Assembly: GCF_900070365.1 (NCBI RefSeq)
Contig: NZ_LN850107.1
Span: 3,410,001 to 3,474,000 of the forward strand
Direction: 5' to 3'
From: Alloactinosynnema sp. L-07
GTDB taxonomy: Bacteria > Actinomycetota > Actinomycetes > Mycobacteriales > Pseudonocardiaceae
DNA length: 64,000 bases
The position numbers were made by a program, and so were the translations under genes. Under the pieces are notes generated by a model that had not been told where the DNA came from, did no database searches, and saw only the letters and a program-made list of their open reading frames with translations. Of this stretch, positions 22,445 to 35,000 are shown piece by piece. Each line of letters opens with the position of its first letter. Within the stretch, counting starts at the first letter, position 1.

Positions 22445-23545
22445 TCACGCGGTCACGGCCGCCGGTTCGGTGGTCGGGGCGCAGTCGGACAGCGCGATCG
22501 GGTCGCCCATGCTGACGACGATCTTGCGGTCGCCCTTGTAGGACTCGCGGCCGTGGGCGCACAGGATGTTGTCGACCAGCATCACGTCGCCCGGTTGCCA
22601 GGACTCGCGCATGGTCACCTGGTCGTAGGCCTTGTTGAGGGCGTCGGCCTCGTCCTGGGTGAGGGGGGTGCCGTCGCCGAAGAAGGTGCAGAAGGGCATG
22701 CCGTTCGCGCCGAAGGCCTCGATCAGGACCTCACGCACCTCGTCGTCAAGGGTCCAGTGGTTCCAGAAAGCGGTGTGGTTGAACCAGACCTGCTCGCCGG
22801 TCACGGGGTGGGTGATGATCGCGGAGCGGCGCTGGCGGGTGCGCAGCGAGTCGTCCTCGGTCCACTCGTAGCCGACGGTGTTCTCCGCGCAGTAGCGTTC
22901 GACCTCGGCCTTGTCGGTGGTGGCGAAGCTGGTGCGCCACGGCAGGCCCGCGAGATCGGAGTAGTTGCGGACCAGCAGCCACCCCTTCTCCGCGAACCGT
23001 GCCCGCAGGTCGTCCGGGAGCAGGCGCAGCACCTCGCGCATGTCGCCGACGGTGGTGGCGCCGCCCTCGTGGGGGGCGATAAGGCAGCCGAACAGCAGGA
23101 AGCCCGGGAACTCCAGGGTGTAACTGTTCTCGTTGTGCAGGCGGATGGGCTGGACCGCGGGCAGGTCGGTCGACGAGAACACCCCGTGGCCGTAGTCGGA
23201 TCGCGGCGTCGCCTTCTCCCGGTAGCCAGCCGGGCTGGGCAGCAGCAGGTCCTTGACCACCGCGAAGTCCGCTGTGGTCACCACCGGCAGACCCCGGACC
23301 AGCACGCAGCCGAGCCGCTGGACGGTGGCCCGGATCCTGGGCAGGTTCGTGGTCAGCCACTCCGCCGCGGCGACCATGTCCGGGATGTCCGCGATGGTCG
23401 CGATGGGTGGCTTGCCCGCGTCCGTGCGGACATCGAGGCTGTCGGCCGCGGTGTCGCGGATACTGGAGGGATCTTGCCTGCCGACCTGCTGGGCTCCGCT
23501 GGACGGTGCCTGTTTGGGTGGATCGCTTTGCTTGGGGACGGTCAT
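22445..23545 (-). CDS. TauD/SyrP-type Fe(II)/2-oxoglutarate hydroxylase
   Basis: 366 residues. The first metal ligands are in LHNENSYTLEF (His137, Glu139), a His-X-Glu variant of the usual HXD that is typical of the SyrP-like branch. The distal His is in NILCAHGRESYKGDRK with the 2-oxoglutarate-binding Arg after it. SyrP relatives beta-hydroxylate amino acids bound to NRPS carrier domains or late peptides. It is the last gene of the MbtH-NRPS operon; ATG 23545 overlaps the exporter stop. I infer hydroxylation of one of the NRPS-bound residues. The first 40 residues are Gln/Ser/Pro-rich and probably disordered. Confidence 0.82.
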   Translation of the reverse strand: MTVPKQSDPPKQAPSSGAQQVGRQDPSSIRDTAADSLDVRTDAGKPPIATIADIPDMVAAAEWLTTNLPRIRATVQRLGCVLVRGLPVVTTADFAVVKDLLLPSPAGYREKATPRSDYGHGVFSSTDLPAVQPIRLHNENSYTLEFPGFLLFGCLIAPHEGGATTVGDMREVLRLLPDDLRARFAEKGWLLVRNYSDLAGLPWRTSFATTDKAEVERYCAENTVGYEWTEDDSLRTRQRRSAIITHPVTGEQVWFNHTAFWNHWTLDDEVREVLIEAFGANGMPFCTFFGDGTPLTQDEADALNKAYDQVTMRESWQPGDVMLVDNILCAHGRESYKGDRKIVVSMGDPIALSDCAPTTEPAAVTA

Positions 23546-24801
23546 GCTTTCTCCTCAGGTGTGGGAACAGGCAGGTCGCGGCCCGTGCGGATCGGGCCGA
23601 TGTACAACGTGAAACCCGCGGCGATGTTGGCGATCACGAGGATCCAGATCGCGGTGCGCAGGTCGAGGACGGTGCCGAGCACGCCGCCGAGGAGGCTGCC
23701 GATCGGGTTGACGCCGAAGATCACGAACCGGATGCTCATGGCGACCCGGCCGAGCATCTCGCGCGGGCAGTACGCCTGGCGGAAGCTCACCGCGATCACA
23801 CTGTTGGCCGCGGTCCCCATGCTCGACCCCATCACCCCGACCAGGGCGAGCACGATGCCGATGCCGGGATCGGCCAGCGGGAACAGCAGCCCGAACAGCG
23901 CGGTCACCGGACTGCCCAGCCGCAGCGCCCTGGCCGACCCGACACGGCGGCTATACCAGGGGGCCAGGGTGGCGCCGAGCACGCCGCCGATGGCGATGGC
24001 CGCGGTGAGCGCGCCGACCACCCAGCCGCCGAGACCCGCGGTACGCACCAGGAACAGCACCCACAGCGCCTGCAGCCCCGCCATGCAGAAGTTCACCGCG
24101 CCGGAGTGCAGGGTGAGCACGCTCAGGTAGGGGTCGCGGACCACGACTTTGAGGGCCTCCGCCACCTCGGCGAGGATGCCGCGCCGCGGCTTGGGTTCGG
24201 TGGCGGGCTCGACGGCCCGGATCGACCGCAGGCACAGCGCCGACACCACGAAGCTCGCCGCGTCCACCATCAGACCCGCCACCGCGCCGGTCACGGTCGC
24301 GAGGACACCGCCGATGCCTGGCCCGGCGACCTTGGCCGCCTGCTCGGTCATGTGCAGGCGGGAGTTGGCCCCCAGCAGGTTGTCCCGGCCGACGAGGAAG
24401 GGGACGTAGGCACTGTAGGCGGCGGTGAAGAGCACGGTCGCGCAGCCGACGGCGAACGCAACAAACAGGATGTGTGCCAGCGTCAGCACCCCGAGCCAGG
24501 CCGCGACCGGCACACTGGCCAACAGCACCGCCGACGCGATGTCACAGGCGATCATGAGCGGGCGTTTGCGCACCCGGTCGGCCCAGGCGCCTGCCTGCAG
24601 GCCGATCACCAACCAGGGCAACCAGATCGCGGCGTTGAGCACGCCCATCGTGAACGCGTCCGCGCTCAGGACCTGGATCATGACCAGCGGAAGGGCGACG
24701 GTGGTCACCGCGCCGCCGGTCTTGCTGACGGCTTGCCCGGCCCAGAACAGCATGAAGTTCCGCTCACCCAGCACACTGGGCCGCGCGGCCACCTGCGTCA
24801 T
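23542..24801 (-). CDS. MFS exporter of the NRPS cluster
   Basis: About 419 residues, 12 predicted membrane segments, same MFS_3/EntS-like branch as the exporter at the left edge (RNFMLFWAGQAVSKTGG, GAWADRVRKRPLMIA). It lies between the NRPS with thioesterase and the hydroxylase, overlapping the latter by 4 bp, so it probably exports the finished product and gives self-resistance. The start ATG 24801 has GGGGGA just before it and overlaps the stop of a 23-codon duplicated ORF. GTG 24816 is an in-frame alternative. Confidence 0.83.
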   Translation of the reverse strand: MTQVAARPSVLGERNFMLFWAGQAVSKTGGAVTTVALPLVMIQVLSADAFTMGVLNAAIWLPWLVIGLQAGAWADRVRKRPLMIACDIASAVLLASVPVAAWLGVLTLAHILFVAFAVGCATVLFTAAYSAYVPFLVGRDNLLGANSRLHMTEQAAKVAGPGIGGVLATVTGAVAGLMVDAASFVVSALCLRSIRAVEPATEPKPRRGILAEVAEALKVVVRDPYLSVLTLHSGAVNFCMAGLQALWVLFLVRTAGLGGWVVGALTAAIAIGGVLGATLAPWYSRRVGSARALRLGSPVTALFGLLFPLADPGIGIVLALVGVMGSSMGTAANSVIAVSFRQAYCPREMLGRVAMSIRFVIFGVNPIGSLLGGVLGTVLDLRTAIWILVIANIAAGFTLYIGPIRTGRDLPVPTPEEKA

Positions 24802-24900
24802 CGCTCCCCCAACCACATCGTGACCAACTGACTCTCACCCAACGCACTTGGCCGCGCGGCCATCTTCACCGCTCCCCCAACCACGCCGTCACCAACTGAC
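24763..24900 (-). repeat. Tandem duplicate of the NRPS/MFS gene junction, with 23-codon mini-ORF
   Basis: Two imperfect copies of about 69 bp (24763-24832 and 24834-24900). On the minus strand, ...[13 protein letters not shown] is followed by an [27 protein letters not shown] reading (24869 to 24798), which fuses a copy of the MFS start (VAARPSVLGE) to a copy of the NRPS tail. The mini-ORF starts with a GTGA overlap and ends with an ATGA overlap, so coupling between the real genes is kept. Its form matches the duplication at 4971-5114. Confidence 0.8.
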
Positions 24901-27900
24901 CAACACACGCGATCGGCGCAGGCTTCATCATGTCGAAATGTCCACAGTCGACACCGTGGTCGTCGATCCGCCCAGTGGCGAAGTCCCGCCAGAGGTCCGC
25001 ACCGCCGCCGCGGGTGCGGGCGCTGCGTTCGGCGGTCACGTAGAGGATGTCGCCGTCGACCACGTCGGTCGGGGCGCCCACCAGGACCCGGATGAGGTTG
25101 CCCGACGCGTCGGCCAGGCGGGTCAGCATGTCTTCTGGCAGGCCGAATCCGGCCGCCACCGCCGACCGCAGCCGGTCGGTGTCGTCGTCCACGGCCAACC
25201 CGAGGTCCTGGGCCATCGTGGTCAGCAGAGCGCGCTCGATCTGGTCGCCCCAGTCCGGCAGGGTCGACTGCCCGTCGGGCGGGAACGAGTCGAGCAGGGC
25301 CAGCAGTTCCACCTCGGCGCCCTCGCGCTGAAGTCTGGCGGTGACGGCGTGGGCGATGTTCCCGCCCAGCGACCAGCCCAGCAGCCGGTACGGTCCCTCG
25401 GGCTGGACCTCCCTGATCCGGCGCGCGTAGCCCGCGGTCAGCTCGTCGAGGTCGAGCGGCCAGGTGTCGAGATCGATCTGCAGGCCGTGCAATGGCAGGC
25501 CATCAGGAACATGGCGCTGTAGCACCGAATAGCACCACGCCACCCCCGACACCGGGTGGACGCAGAACAGCGGAGGCTGGTCGCCGTGGGGGCGGATGGG
25601 CACGACCGGATCGATCCGCGCGGGTGTTCCCGAGGAGATGGCGTCGGCCAGGCCGAGCACGGTCGGCGCCTGGAACAGGGCGCGGACCGGCAGGTCCACG
25701 CCCAGGCTCTCCCGGACGCGGCCGACCAGGCGGGCCGCCAGCAGCGAATGGCCGCCCATGGCGAAGAAGTTGTCGTCGACGCCCACCGAGTCCAGTCCGA
25801 GCACCTCGCCGAAGAGTCCACAAAGGATCTCTTCGCGGCCGGTGCGCGGCGCGCGGCCGGTGGCCGTGCGCTCGGGGGCGGGCAGGGCACGGCGGTCGAG
25901 CTTCCCGTTGGTGGTCAAGGGAAGACGATCGAGTCCGACGAATGCCGAGGGCACCATGTAGTCCGGCAGCATCGCCGCCACGTGCCCGTGAAGTGCCGCG
26001 TCCGCCTCGGGCACCACATAGGCCACGAGCCGCTGGTCACCAGGAGTGTCCTCGCGGGCGATCACGGCGACCTGGCCCACCGACGGATGCGAGGCCACAG
26101 CGGCCTCGATCTCGCCCAACTCGATCCGGAAACCCCGGATCTTGACCTGCTGGTCGACCCGACCCACGTACACGAGTTCGCCATCACGAGTCCACCGAGC
26201 CGCGTCACCCGTGCGATACATCCGTTCGCCCGTCTCGAACGGACACGCGACAAACCGCTCGGCAGTCAGCGTCGGCCTCCCCAGGTACCCCCTGGCCAGG
26301 CCCTCGCCGGCTACATACAGCTCGCCGACCACCCCGGGCGGCACCGGCTGGAGCCGCGCGTCGAGGACGTAGGTGCGCAGGTCGGGGATCGGGCGGCCGA
26401 TCGGGCTGCCCGCGCGCTCGCCACCAGTGCCCGCGGTCAGCGGCAGATAGCTGACGTGCACGGTGGTCTCGGTGATCCCATACATGTTCACCAGCTCCGG
26501 CGCGTCCGGGCGGCGGCCGTACCAGTCGCCGAGCAGGCCGGGTTCGAGTGCCTCGCCGCCGAACACCACGTGCCGCAGGCTCAGCTCGGCCCCGGTGTCG
26601 GCCTCGATCAGCTGGTAGAAGGCCGACGGGGTCTGGCTGAGCATCGTGACCCGCTCATCGGCGAGCAACTGGAAGAACTCGCTCGGGCTCCGGCTGATGT
26701 CGAACGGGACGACCACGAGCCTGCCGCCGTACAGCAGCGCGCCCCACATCTCCCACACCGAGAAGTCGAAGGCGTAGGAATGGAACATCGTCCACACGTC
26801 GTCGGCGCCGAAGCCGAACCAGGGCTCGGTCGACTCGAACAGCCGGACCACGTTGCGGTGGGTGATCACCGCGCCCTTCGGCTTGCCGGTCGAGCCCGAG
26901 GTGTAGATCACATAGGCCGGATGTTCCAGCCGCAGCGGCGAACGCCGATCGTCGTCGGTGACCGGATTCGGGTCGGCGTCGATCGAGTCCAGCGTGATGA
27001 CCGGGCCTGACCATGGCGCGTCCGGTTCGATCGTGATGAGCAGCGCGGGACGCGCGTCATCGAGCACGTAGCGCACGCGGTCGGCCGGATAGGTCGGATC
27101 GACCGGGACATAGGCGGCCCCAGCCGTCACCACGCCCAGCAGCGCGACCACCTGCCCGATCGACCGCGGCAGCAGCAGCGCCACCCGGTCCTCCGCGCCG
27201 ACGCCCGCGGCGATCAGCTCACGCGCGACACCGTTGGCGGCCGCGGCCAGCTCGGCGTAGGTCAGCGACTCGGCGCCACAGGACACCGCCACCGCGTCCG
27301 GCATGGCCGCCGCCCGCTGGGCGAACAGCTCAGGCAGGGTGCCGGTGCCCAGTTCAAACGACGCCGCCGGATTCCACTCGGTGAGCACCAGATGGCGTTC
27401 CGCCGCGCCCATGATGTCCACTTCGGACACAGCGACAGCCGGGTCGGCGGTGACCGCCGTGAGCACCCGGACCAGCCGCTCGGCAAGATCCTCGATCGTG
27501 GCCCGGTAGAACAGGTCGACGGCGAACTGGACGTCGCACCGGATCCCGGTCGGCCCGCCGTCGTCGTCGAACGTCTCCGCCAGCGCGAAGGTCAGGTCGA
27601 CCTTGGCGGTGGCCGCGCCGACCGGCTCGGGCGCGATCTCGACGCCGGGCAGGACGCCCGCCGCCCCTGGGGTGTTCTGCAGGACCAGCATGACCTGGAA
27701 CAGCGGGTTGTAGGACAGCGACCGCGGCGGGTTCAGGTGCTCGACCACCCGCTCGAACGGCACGTCCTGGTGGGCGAACGCGGTCAGGTCGGTGTCGCGC
27801 ACCCGATCCAGCAACTCGGCGAACGTCGGGTCACCCGTGGTGTCCGTGCGCAGGACCAGGGTGTTCACGAAGAAGCCGACCAGGTCATCGAGCGCCTCGT

Positions 27901-30900
27901 CGACGCGGCCCGCGACCGGGGTCCCGATCGGGACGTCGCCGCCCACACCCAGCCGCGTCAGCAGTGCCGCCAGCGCCGCGTGCAGCACCATGAACACTGT
28001 GACGCCGTTCGACCGGGCCAAGTCCGTGATGCCTGCGTGCAGGTGCCCGTCGATCAGCGCCGAGACGGTGCCACCGCGATAGCTCGAGACGGCGGGCCGG
28101 GGCCGGTCGGTGGGCAGGGCGAGGCACTCGGGCAAGCCCGCGAGGTTCGCCCCCCAGAAGGCCAGCTGCTCGGACAGCAGACTCCGCGGGTCGTTCGCGT
28201 CGCCAAGCAGTCGACGCTGCCACAGCGTGTAGTCCGCGTACTGCACCGGCAGCGGCGCCCAGCCGGGCCCATGGCCCGCGACTCGGGCCTGGTAGGCGGT
28301 GCCGAGGTCGCGCAACAGCGGACCCATCGACCAGCCGTCGGCGGCGATGTGGTGCACCACCACGAGAAGCACGTGCTCCTGCGGCGCCGTCGCGAACAAC
28401 GTCACCCGCAACTGCGGCGCGGCGAGATCGAACACGGCGCCCGCCGCCGCGCGCACCAGCTCGGACACCTCGGCTTCGGCGCACTCGACCACCGCGAGCT
28501 CGGGCCGATGGTCGGCGAGCACGACCTGGCAGGGCTCCCCCGCCACGTCGGCGAACACGGTGCGCAGCGCTTCGTGACGGGTCACGACGTCGCCGAGCGC
28601 GGCCTCCAGCGCGGCAAGATCCACCGGCCCGCGCAACCGCAGCGCGCCTGGGATGTTGTAGGTGGCGCTGGGGCCCTCCAACCGGTTGAGGAACCAAAGC
28701 CGTTGCTGGGCGAACGAGAGCGGGACTCGGTCCGGCCGGGGTTCCGGCCGCACCGCGCGCCGCGCGGTCTCCCCGTTGTCGAGGACAGCGGCCAAGCCCG
28801 CGACCGTGGGCGTCTGGAACAGCGAGCGCACCGACAATTCGGCGCCGAACGCGGCGCGGACGCGGCTGATCAGCTGGGTGGCGAGCAGCGAGTGGCCGCC
28901 CAAGGCGAAGAAGCTGTCGTCCACGCCGACCGCGTCGACCCCGAGGGTGCGCGCGAAGAGTCCACAAAGGATCTCCTCACGGCCGGTGCGCGGCGCGCGG
29001 CCGGTAGCCGTGCGCTCAGGGGCAGGCAGGGCACGGCGGTCGAGCTTCCCGTTGGTGGTCAAGGGAAGGCGATCCAGCCCGACGAACGCCGAGGGCACCA
29101 TGTAGTCCGGCAGCATCGCCGCCACGTGCCCGTGAAGTGCCCCGTCCGCCTCGGGCACCACATAGGCGACAAGCCGCTGATCGCCAGGAGTGTCCTCCCG
29201 GGCGATCACGGCGACCTGGCCCACCGACGGATGCGTGGCCACGGCGGCCTCGATCTCGCCCAACTCGATCCGGAATCCCCGGATCTTGACCTGCTGGTCG
29301 ACCCGACCCACGTACACGAGTTCACCGCCACGAGTCCACCGAGCCGCGTCACCCGTGCGATACATCCGCTGGCCCGTCTCGAACGGGCACGCGACGAATC
29401 GTTCGGCAGTCAGCGTCGGCCTCCCCAGGTATCCCCTGGCCAGCCCCTCGCCCGCCACATACATCTCGCCGACCACCCCGGGCGGCACCGGGCGTAGCCG
29501 CTCGTCCAGGACATAGATGCGCAGATCGGGGATCGGCACGCCGATGCCCGCGTGGTCGGGCCCGGTGAGCGCCAGGTAGCTGACGTGCACGGTGGTCTCG
29601 GTGATCCCGTACATGTTGATCAGCACCGGGTCGGTGTGCTTGGCGTACCAGTCGCGCAGCTTCGCGGGCTCCAAGGCCTCGCCGCCAAAGACCACCCAGC
29701 GCAGCGCCAGCGGCAGGTCGGTGTCGCGGTCGGCCTCAATCAGCTGGTAGAAGGCCGACGGGGTCTGGTTGAGGACGGTGACACCCTCGTCGGAGAGCAG
29801 CCGCCGGAAGTCCTGCGGGCTGCGGCTCACCTCGAACGGCACCACCACGAGCTTGCCGCCGTAGAGCAGCGCGCCCCACATCTCCCAGACGGAGAAGTCG
29901 AAGGCGTACGAGTGGAACATCGTCCACACGTCATCCGGGCCGAACCCGAACCAGGCCTCAGTGGAGTCGAAGAGCCGCAGGACGTTGCGGTTGGTGATGA
30001 CCGCGCCCTTGGGCTTGCCGGTGGAGCCGGAGGTGTAGATGACGTAGGCCGCGTGCGCGTCGACCAGCGGCCGGACGCGGTCGGCGTCGGTCACCGGGGC
30101 GTCGGAGAACTTACCTGCGTCCGTGGTGAGCACCGGGCACGCCCAGCCGCCATCGGCCAACTCGGACGTGGTGATCAGGCACTTCGGCGCGGCGTCGGCG
30201 AGCACGTACTCCACCCGCTCCCTCGGGTAGGCGAGGTCGACCGGGACGTATGCCGCCCCCGTGGTCGCCACTGCCACCACCGCGACCACCTGTTCGACAG
30301 AACGGGGCAGCAGCAGCGCGACCCGATCCTCGGGTCCGACTCCGTCGGCGATCAGGCGCCGAGCGAGCCGGTTCGCCCGACTCGCGAGCTCGGCGTAGGT
30401 CAGCTCCTCGCGGTCGCAGGCGACCGCGACGGCGTCCGGGGAAACGGCGGCCTGCCTGGCGAACGACTCGGCCAGCGACGACGCGGATCGTCGCGCCCGA
30501 GCACGACGGCTACCCGACGCATCTGATCCCGCCGGGCGGCTCGCGGGACTACCGTTACCCGTCAGCATCGGGTCGGCGAACGCGGGCCTGCTCCAGGACA
30601 GCACCCGGTGGCGTTCGGCGGCACCCATGATGTCCACTTCGGACACTGCGACAGTCGGGTCGACGGTGACCGCGGTCAGTACCCGGACCAGCCGCTCGGC
30701 CAAGTCCTCGACCGTGGCCCGGTCGAACAGGTCGACGGCGAACTGGATGTCGCACCGGATCCCGTCCGGCCTGCCCTGATCGAAGGACTCCGCGAGTGCG
30801 AACGTCAGGTCCACCTTGGCAGTCGCCACGCCGACAGGCTCGACCTCGACCTCAAGGCCGGGCAGCAGATTCGCCGCCCGCTGGTTGTTCTGCAGCGCCA

Positions 30901-32026
30901 GCATGACCTGGAACAGCGGGTTGTACGCGCTCGACCGCGGCGGGCTGAGCAACTCCACCACCCGCTCGAACGGGACGTCCTGGTTGGCGTAGGCGGCCAG
31001 GTCGGTGTCGCGCACCCTGGCCAGCAGGTCCAGGAACGTCGGGTCGCCGCTGACATCGGCGCGCAGGACCAGTGTGTTGATGAAGAACCCGACCAGGTCG
31101 TCCAGGGCCTCGTCGGTGCGGCCCGCGATCGGCGACCCGATCGGGATGTCGGTCCCGGCGCCGAGCCCGCACAGCAGCGCGGCCACCGCCGCGTGCAGGA
31201 CCATGAACACCGTGGCGCCGTTCGCCTGTGCCAGTTCCGCGATCCTGGCGTGCGTCTCGGGTTCGATCACCAGCGACACGTTGCCGCCGCGGTAGCTCGA
31301 CGCGGGCGGGCGCGGGCGATCGGTGGGCAGCGTCAGGCACTCGGGCAGGCCTGCCAACTCCTTGCCCCAATACGCCAGCTGTTCGGCCAGCAGGCTGTCC
31401 GGGTCGCTCGCGTCGCCGAGCAGTTCGCGCTGCCACAGCGTGTAGTCCACGTACTGCACCGGCAGCGGCTCCCAGTCCGGGGCCGCGCCAGAGCGCCGCG
31501 CGCCGAACGCCACGCCGAGGTCGCGCAGCAGCGGCGCGATCGACCAGCCGTCGGCGGCGATGTGGTGCACCGTCAGCAGCAGGACGTGTTCGGCGACCGG
31601 ATCGGGCGGTGGGCAACTCACATGCGCCCGGTCCCCCACCGCGGCACTCATGTGGGAGTGTTCCTCGGCCCCGATCGCGAAGACGGTGGCCCGGATCGGC
31701 GGTGTCGGCGCGGCGAGGTCGAAGACGTACCCCGCCGCGGCGCGCACCGATTCGGCGACCTCGTCGGGGGCGCACCCGACGATCGAGAAGTCCGGCCGCG
31801 AGTCGGCCTCGGGCAGGACCCGCTGGTAGGGCTCGCCGTCGACCTCGCCGAACACAGTGCGCAGCGCCTCGTGCCGGACCACGACGTCGCCGAACGCCGC
31901 GGCCAGCGCCACGTGGTCCAGCGGTCCGCGCAGCCGTAGCGCCCCGCTGATGTTGTAGGTCGCGCTCGGGCCCTCCAGCCGGTTGAGGAACCAAAGCCTC
32001 TGCTGCGCGAACGACAGCGGGATCAT
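24866..32026 (-). CDS. NRPS, C-A-T-C-A-T-TE; both A domains predicted threonine
   Basis: 2386 residues. C1 is about 1-450 with [10 protein letters not shown]1 about 500-1010; T1 with GGHSLL near 1040; C2 about 1095-1530; A2 about 1560-2040; T2 near 2094; and thioesterase with GWSLGG (Ser near 2220). My hand-read specificity positions give D-F-W-N-V-G-M-V-H for A1 and D-F-W-S-V-G-M-V-H for A2, both close to the known Thr code DFWNIGMVHK. The chain begins directly at the C domain ([14 protein letters not shown]) with no docking helix and overlaps the previous NRPS stop, as if one long protein had been split. The TE predicts release as acid or macrocycle. Confidence 0.92.
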   Translation of the reverse strand: MIPLSFAQQRLWFLNRLEGPSATYNISGALRLRGPLDHVALAAAFGDVVVRHEALRTVFGEVDGEPYQRVLPEADSRPDFSIVGCAPDEVAESVRAAAGYVFDLAAPTPPIRATVFAIGAEEHSHMSAAVGDRAHVSCPPPDPVAEHVLLLTVHHIAADGWSIAPLLRDLGVAFGARRSGAAPDWEPLPVQYVDYTLWQRELLGDASDPDSLLAEQLAYWGKELAGLPECLTLPTDRPRPPASSYRGGNVSLVIEPETHARIAELAQANGATVFMVLHAAVAALLCGLGAGTDIPIGSPIAGRTDEALDDLVGFFINTLVLRADVSGDPTFLDLLARVRDTDLAAYANQDVPFERVVELLSPPRSSAYNPLFQVMLALQNNQRAANLLPGLEVEVEPVGVATAKVDLTFALAESFDQGRPDGIRCDIQFAVDLFDRATVEDLAERLVRVLTAVTVDPTVAVSEVDIMGAAERHRVLSWSRPAFADPMLTGNGSPASRPAGSDASGSRRARARRSASSLAESFARQAAVSPDAVAVACDREELTYAELASRANRLARRLIADGVGPEDRVALLLPRSVEQVVAVVAVATTGAAYVPVDLAYPRERVEYVLADAAPKCLITTSELADGGWACPVLTTDAGKFSDAPVTDADRVRPLVDAHAAYVIYTSGSTGKPKGAVITNRNVLRLFDSTEAWFGFGPDDVWTMFHSYAFDFSVWEMWGALLYGGKLVVVPFEVSRSPQDFRRLLSDEGVTVLNQTPSAFYQLIEADRDTDLPLALRWVVFGGEALEPAKLRDWYAKHTDPVLINMYGITETTVHVSYLALTGPDHAGIGVPIPDLRIYVLDERLRPVPPGVVGEMYVAGEGLARGYLGRPTLTAERFVACPFETGQRMYRTGDAARWTRGGELVYVGRVDQQVKIRGFRIELGEIEAAVATHPSVGQVAVIAREDTPGDQRLVAYVVPEADGALHGHVAAMLPDYMVPSAFVGLDRLPLTTNGKLDRRALPAPERTATGRAPRTGREEILCGLFARTLGVDAVGVDDSFFALGGHSLLATQLISRVRAAFGAELSVRSLFQTPTVAGLAAVLDNGETARRAVRPEPRPDRVPLSFAQQRLWFLNRLEGPSATYNIPGALRLRGPVDLAALEAALGDVVTRHEALRTVFADVAGEPCQVVLADHRPELAVVECAEAEVSELVRAAAGAVFDLAAPQLRVTLFATAPQEHVLLVVVHHIAADGWSMGPLLRDLGTAYQARVAGHGPGWAPLPVQYADYTLWQRRLLGDANDPRSLLSEQLAFWGANLAGLPECLALPTDRPRPAVSSYRGGTVSALIDGHLHAGITDLARSNGVTVFMVLHAALAALLTRLGVGGDVPIGTPVAGRVDEALDDLVGFFVNTLVLRTDTTGDPTFAELLDRVRDTDLTAFAHQDVPFERVVEHLNPPRSLSYNPLFQVMLVLQNTPGAAGVLPGVEIAPEPVGAATAKVDLTFALAETFDDDGGPTGIRCDVQFAVDLFYRATIEDLAERLVRVLTAVTADPAVAVSEVDIMGAAERHLVLTEWNPAASFELGTGTLPELFAQRAAAMPDAVAVSCGAESLTYAELAAAANGVARELIAAGVGAEDRVALLLPRSIGQVVALLGVVTAGAAYVPVDPTYPADRVRYVLDDARPALLITIEPDAPWSGPVITLDSIDADPNPVTDDDRRSPLRLEHPAYVIYTSGSTGKPKGAVITHRNVVRLFESTEPWFGFGADDVWTMFHSYAFDFSVWEMWGALLYGGRLVVVPFDISRSPSEFFQLLADERVTMLSQTPSAFYQLIEADTGAELSLRHVVFGGEALEPGLLGDWYGRRPDAPELVNMYGITETTVHVSYLPLTAGTGGERAGSPIGRPIPDLRTYVLDARLQPVPPGVVGELYVAGEGLARGYLGRPTLTAERFVACPFETGERMYRTGDAARWTRDGELVYVGRVDQQVKIRGFRIELGEIEAAVASHPSVGQVAVIAREDTPGDQRLVAYVVPEADAALHGHVAAMLPDYMVPSAFVGLDRLPLTTNGKLDRRALPAPERTATGRAPRTGREEILCGLFGEVLGLDSVGVDDNFFAMGGHSLLAARLVGRVRESLGVDLPVRALFQAPTVLGLADAISSGTPARIDPVVPIRPHGDQPPLFCVHPVSGVAWCYSVLQRHVPDGLPLHGLQIDLDTWPLDLDELTAGYARRIREVQPEGPYRLLGWSLGGNIAHAVTARLQREGAEVELLALLDSFPPDGQSTLPDWGDQIERALLTTMAQDLGLAVDDDTDRLRSAVAAGFGLPEDMLTRLADASGNLIRVLVGAPTDVVDGDILYVTAERSARTRGGGADLWRDFATGRIDDHGVDCGHFDMMKPAPIACVGQLVTAWLGER

Positions 32027-35000
32027 CGAGTGTCCTCAGTGGTCGGACGCGGCCGCGCCCGCAGGGCGGCGCGGGCGGGCTTTGCCTGGTCGAGCAGCTC
32101 GTCCAGCCCGGCCACCGTCGGCGCCTGGAACAGCGTGCGCAGCGACAGCTCGACGCCGAGCGCGGCGCGTGCCCTGCTGACGAACCGGGTGGCCAGCAGC
32201 GAGTGCCCGCCCAGGGTGAAGAAGTTGTCGTCGATGCCGACCGACTCCAGGCCCAGGATCTCGGCCACCAGCTCGCACAGCTTCTCTTGGCGAGGAGACT
32301 GCGGACCGCGCGAGGTCGGCGCCGCCTTGGTGCCCGGCTCGGGCAGGGCGCGGCGGTCCAGCTTGCCGTTCGGGGTGAGCGGAACCTCCTCGATCGCGAC
32401 GAACGCCGACGGCACCATGTACTCGGGCAGCCGATCCTCGGCGTGCGCGCGCAGCTCCGCCTCGTCGGCCGTGCCGATGACATAGGCCACCAGGCGCCGG
32501 GCACCTGGGGTGTCCTCGCGGTCGACCACCACGGCCCGGGTGACCGACGGGTGGTCGGCCAGCACGGCGGCGACCTCGCCGGGCTCGATCCGGAAGCCCC
32601 GGATCTTGACCTGGTCGTCGGCCCGGCCGAGGAACTCCAGCACGCCCGCGGCCGTCCAGCGGACCAGGTCGCCCGTGCGGTACATCCGCGACCCGTTGGG
32701 CCCGAACGGATCGGCGACGAAGCGCTCCGCCGTCAGTGCCGTCCTGCCGTGGTAGCCGCGGGCCAGCGGGGTGCCCGCCAGGTACAGCTCACCGGGGGTT
32801 CCCGGCGGGGTCGGGCGCAGCGAGCCGTCGAGCACGTAGGCGCGGGTGTTCCACATCGGGTGGCCGATCACCGGGCGCTCGCTGTCGGCGAGCCTGCCGA
32901 CCGCGGTCACCACCGTGCACTCGGTCGGCCCGTAGAGGTTGTACGCGGTGACACCGGTGGCCGCCCGCACCCGCTCCCACAGCCGGGGGCCACTCGCCTC
33001 GCCGCCGAGGAACACCACCGAAGGTCGGGTGCCGCCGTCGAGCAGACCCTGCTCCAGCAGTTCCTCCGCGTGGCTGGGCGTGGCCTCCAGGACGTCGATC
33101 CCACGGCCCCGCACGTAGTCGATCAGCGCGGTGACGTCGCGGCGCACGTCGTCGTCGAGCACGTGCAGCTCGTGGCCCGCCAGCATCCAGAACACCAGGT
33201 TCCACGAGGCGTCGAAGGACAGCGACGCGATCAGCGCCACCCGCAGCGCCCGGCCCGCGGCGGTGGCCGCGGGGGCCATCACCTCGCGGCGGTGGAAGTC
33301 GAACAGCCCGGCCAGACTCTCGTGGCACACCACCACGCCCTTGGGCCTGCCGGTCGAGCCGGAGGTGTAGATCACGTACGCCGGGTGCCGCCGCTCCACC
33401 ACCACATCGAGCGGGCCGTCGGCCAGGCCTGCCAGCTCCGCGCGGGTCTCGGGCGCGTCGAGCACCACCGACGCCACTCCCTCGACCGGCGTGCCCGCGG
33501 TGAGCACCACGGTCGGGCGGGCGTCGTCGAGCATGAACCGCACCCGGTCGGCCGGGTAGGACGGGTCGATCGGCACATAGCCGCCGCCGGTCTTCCACAC
33601 CGCCAGCAAGGCGACCAGCGCCTCGGCCGAGCGGGGCAGCATCAGCCCGACCAGGCGCTCCGGGCCGACGCCGCGGGCGACCAGCAGGCGGGCCAGCCGG
33701 TTGGCCCTGCGGTCCAGTTCGGCGAAGGTCACCGACTCGTCGGCGCACACCACCGCGACCGCGTTCGGGGTAGCGGCGGCCTGCCTGCCGAACACCTCGA
33801 CGGGCAGCGGGCCCGGCGCCTCGGTCCGGCCGTGCCACTGCTCCAGCACGCGCCGCCGCTCGCGCGGCAGCACGACGTCGATGGCGCTGAGCGCCGCCTC
33901 CGGGGCCATGGTGACCGCGTCGAGCACCTGGACCAGCCGGTCGGCGATGGCCAGCACGGTGTCGCGCTCGAACAGGTCCACGGCATACTCGAGGTCCCAG
34001 TCGAGCCCGTCCGGGGTGCCGTCCGGCCGGTGGGACTCGTTGACGCGGAAGGTCAGGTCGAACTTCGACGTGGCCGTGTCCACTGGCTCGATGTCGATCG
34101 TCAGGCCGGGCAGCAGTCCCGCGGCGGGTGGCGTGTTCGACAGCATGAGCAGGATCTGGAACAGCGGATTGTGCGAGAGCGAGCGCGTCGGGTTGACGTG
34201 CTCGACCACCCGCTCGAACGACACGTCCTGGTTGGCGTACGCGGCCAGGTCGGTCTCGCGGACCCTGGCGAGCAGTTCCCGGAAGGTGGGGTCGCCCGCG
34301 GTGTCGACCCGCAGGACGAGGGTGTTGACGAAGAAGCCCACCAGGTCGTCGAGGGCCTCGTCGGTGCGGCCGGCGATCGGCGAGCCGACCGCGATGTCGG
34401 TGCCCGCGCCGATCCTGGTCAGCATCGCCGACAGCGCCGCGTGCAGGACCATGTAGAGGGTGACCCCGCCCGCGCGGGCCAGGTCGGCGATCCGGGCGTG
34501 CAGGTCGGCGTCGACCCGGAACCGGACGGTGTCACCGCGATGGCTCGCGGCGGCGGGTCGAGGTCGGTCGGTCGGCAGCGCGAGGCACTCCGGCGTGCCC
34601 GCGAGCTGGGTGCCCCAGTAGTCGAGCTGCTTGGCGACCAGGCTCTCGGGATCGTCGGCGGCGCCGAACAGCTCGGCCTGCCAGAGGCTGTAGTCCATGT
34701 ACTGCACCGGCAGCGGTTCCCAGTCGGGGCCGTGTCCGGCGCGGCGCGCGGTGTAGGCGGTGCCCAGGTCGCGCAGCAGCGGAGCGATCGACCAGCCGTC
34801 GGAGGCGATGTGGTGCACCACCACGAGCAGCGCGTGCTCCTCGGGACCCGCGGCGAACAGCTCGACGCGGATCGGAACCTCACCGGCGGCCACGTCGAAC
34901 GGGCGCACGGCCGCGGCGTGCAGGGCGGGCTTGAGCCCGGCGGCGTCGCAGTCGACCACCGCGAGGGTGAGCCCGACCTGGTCCGCACCAAGAATTCGCT

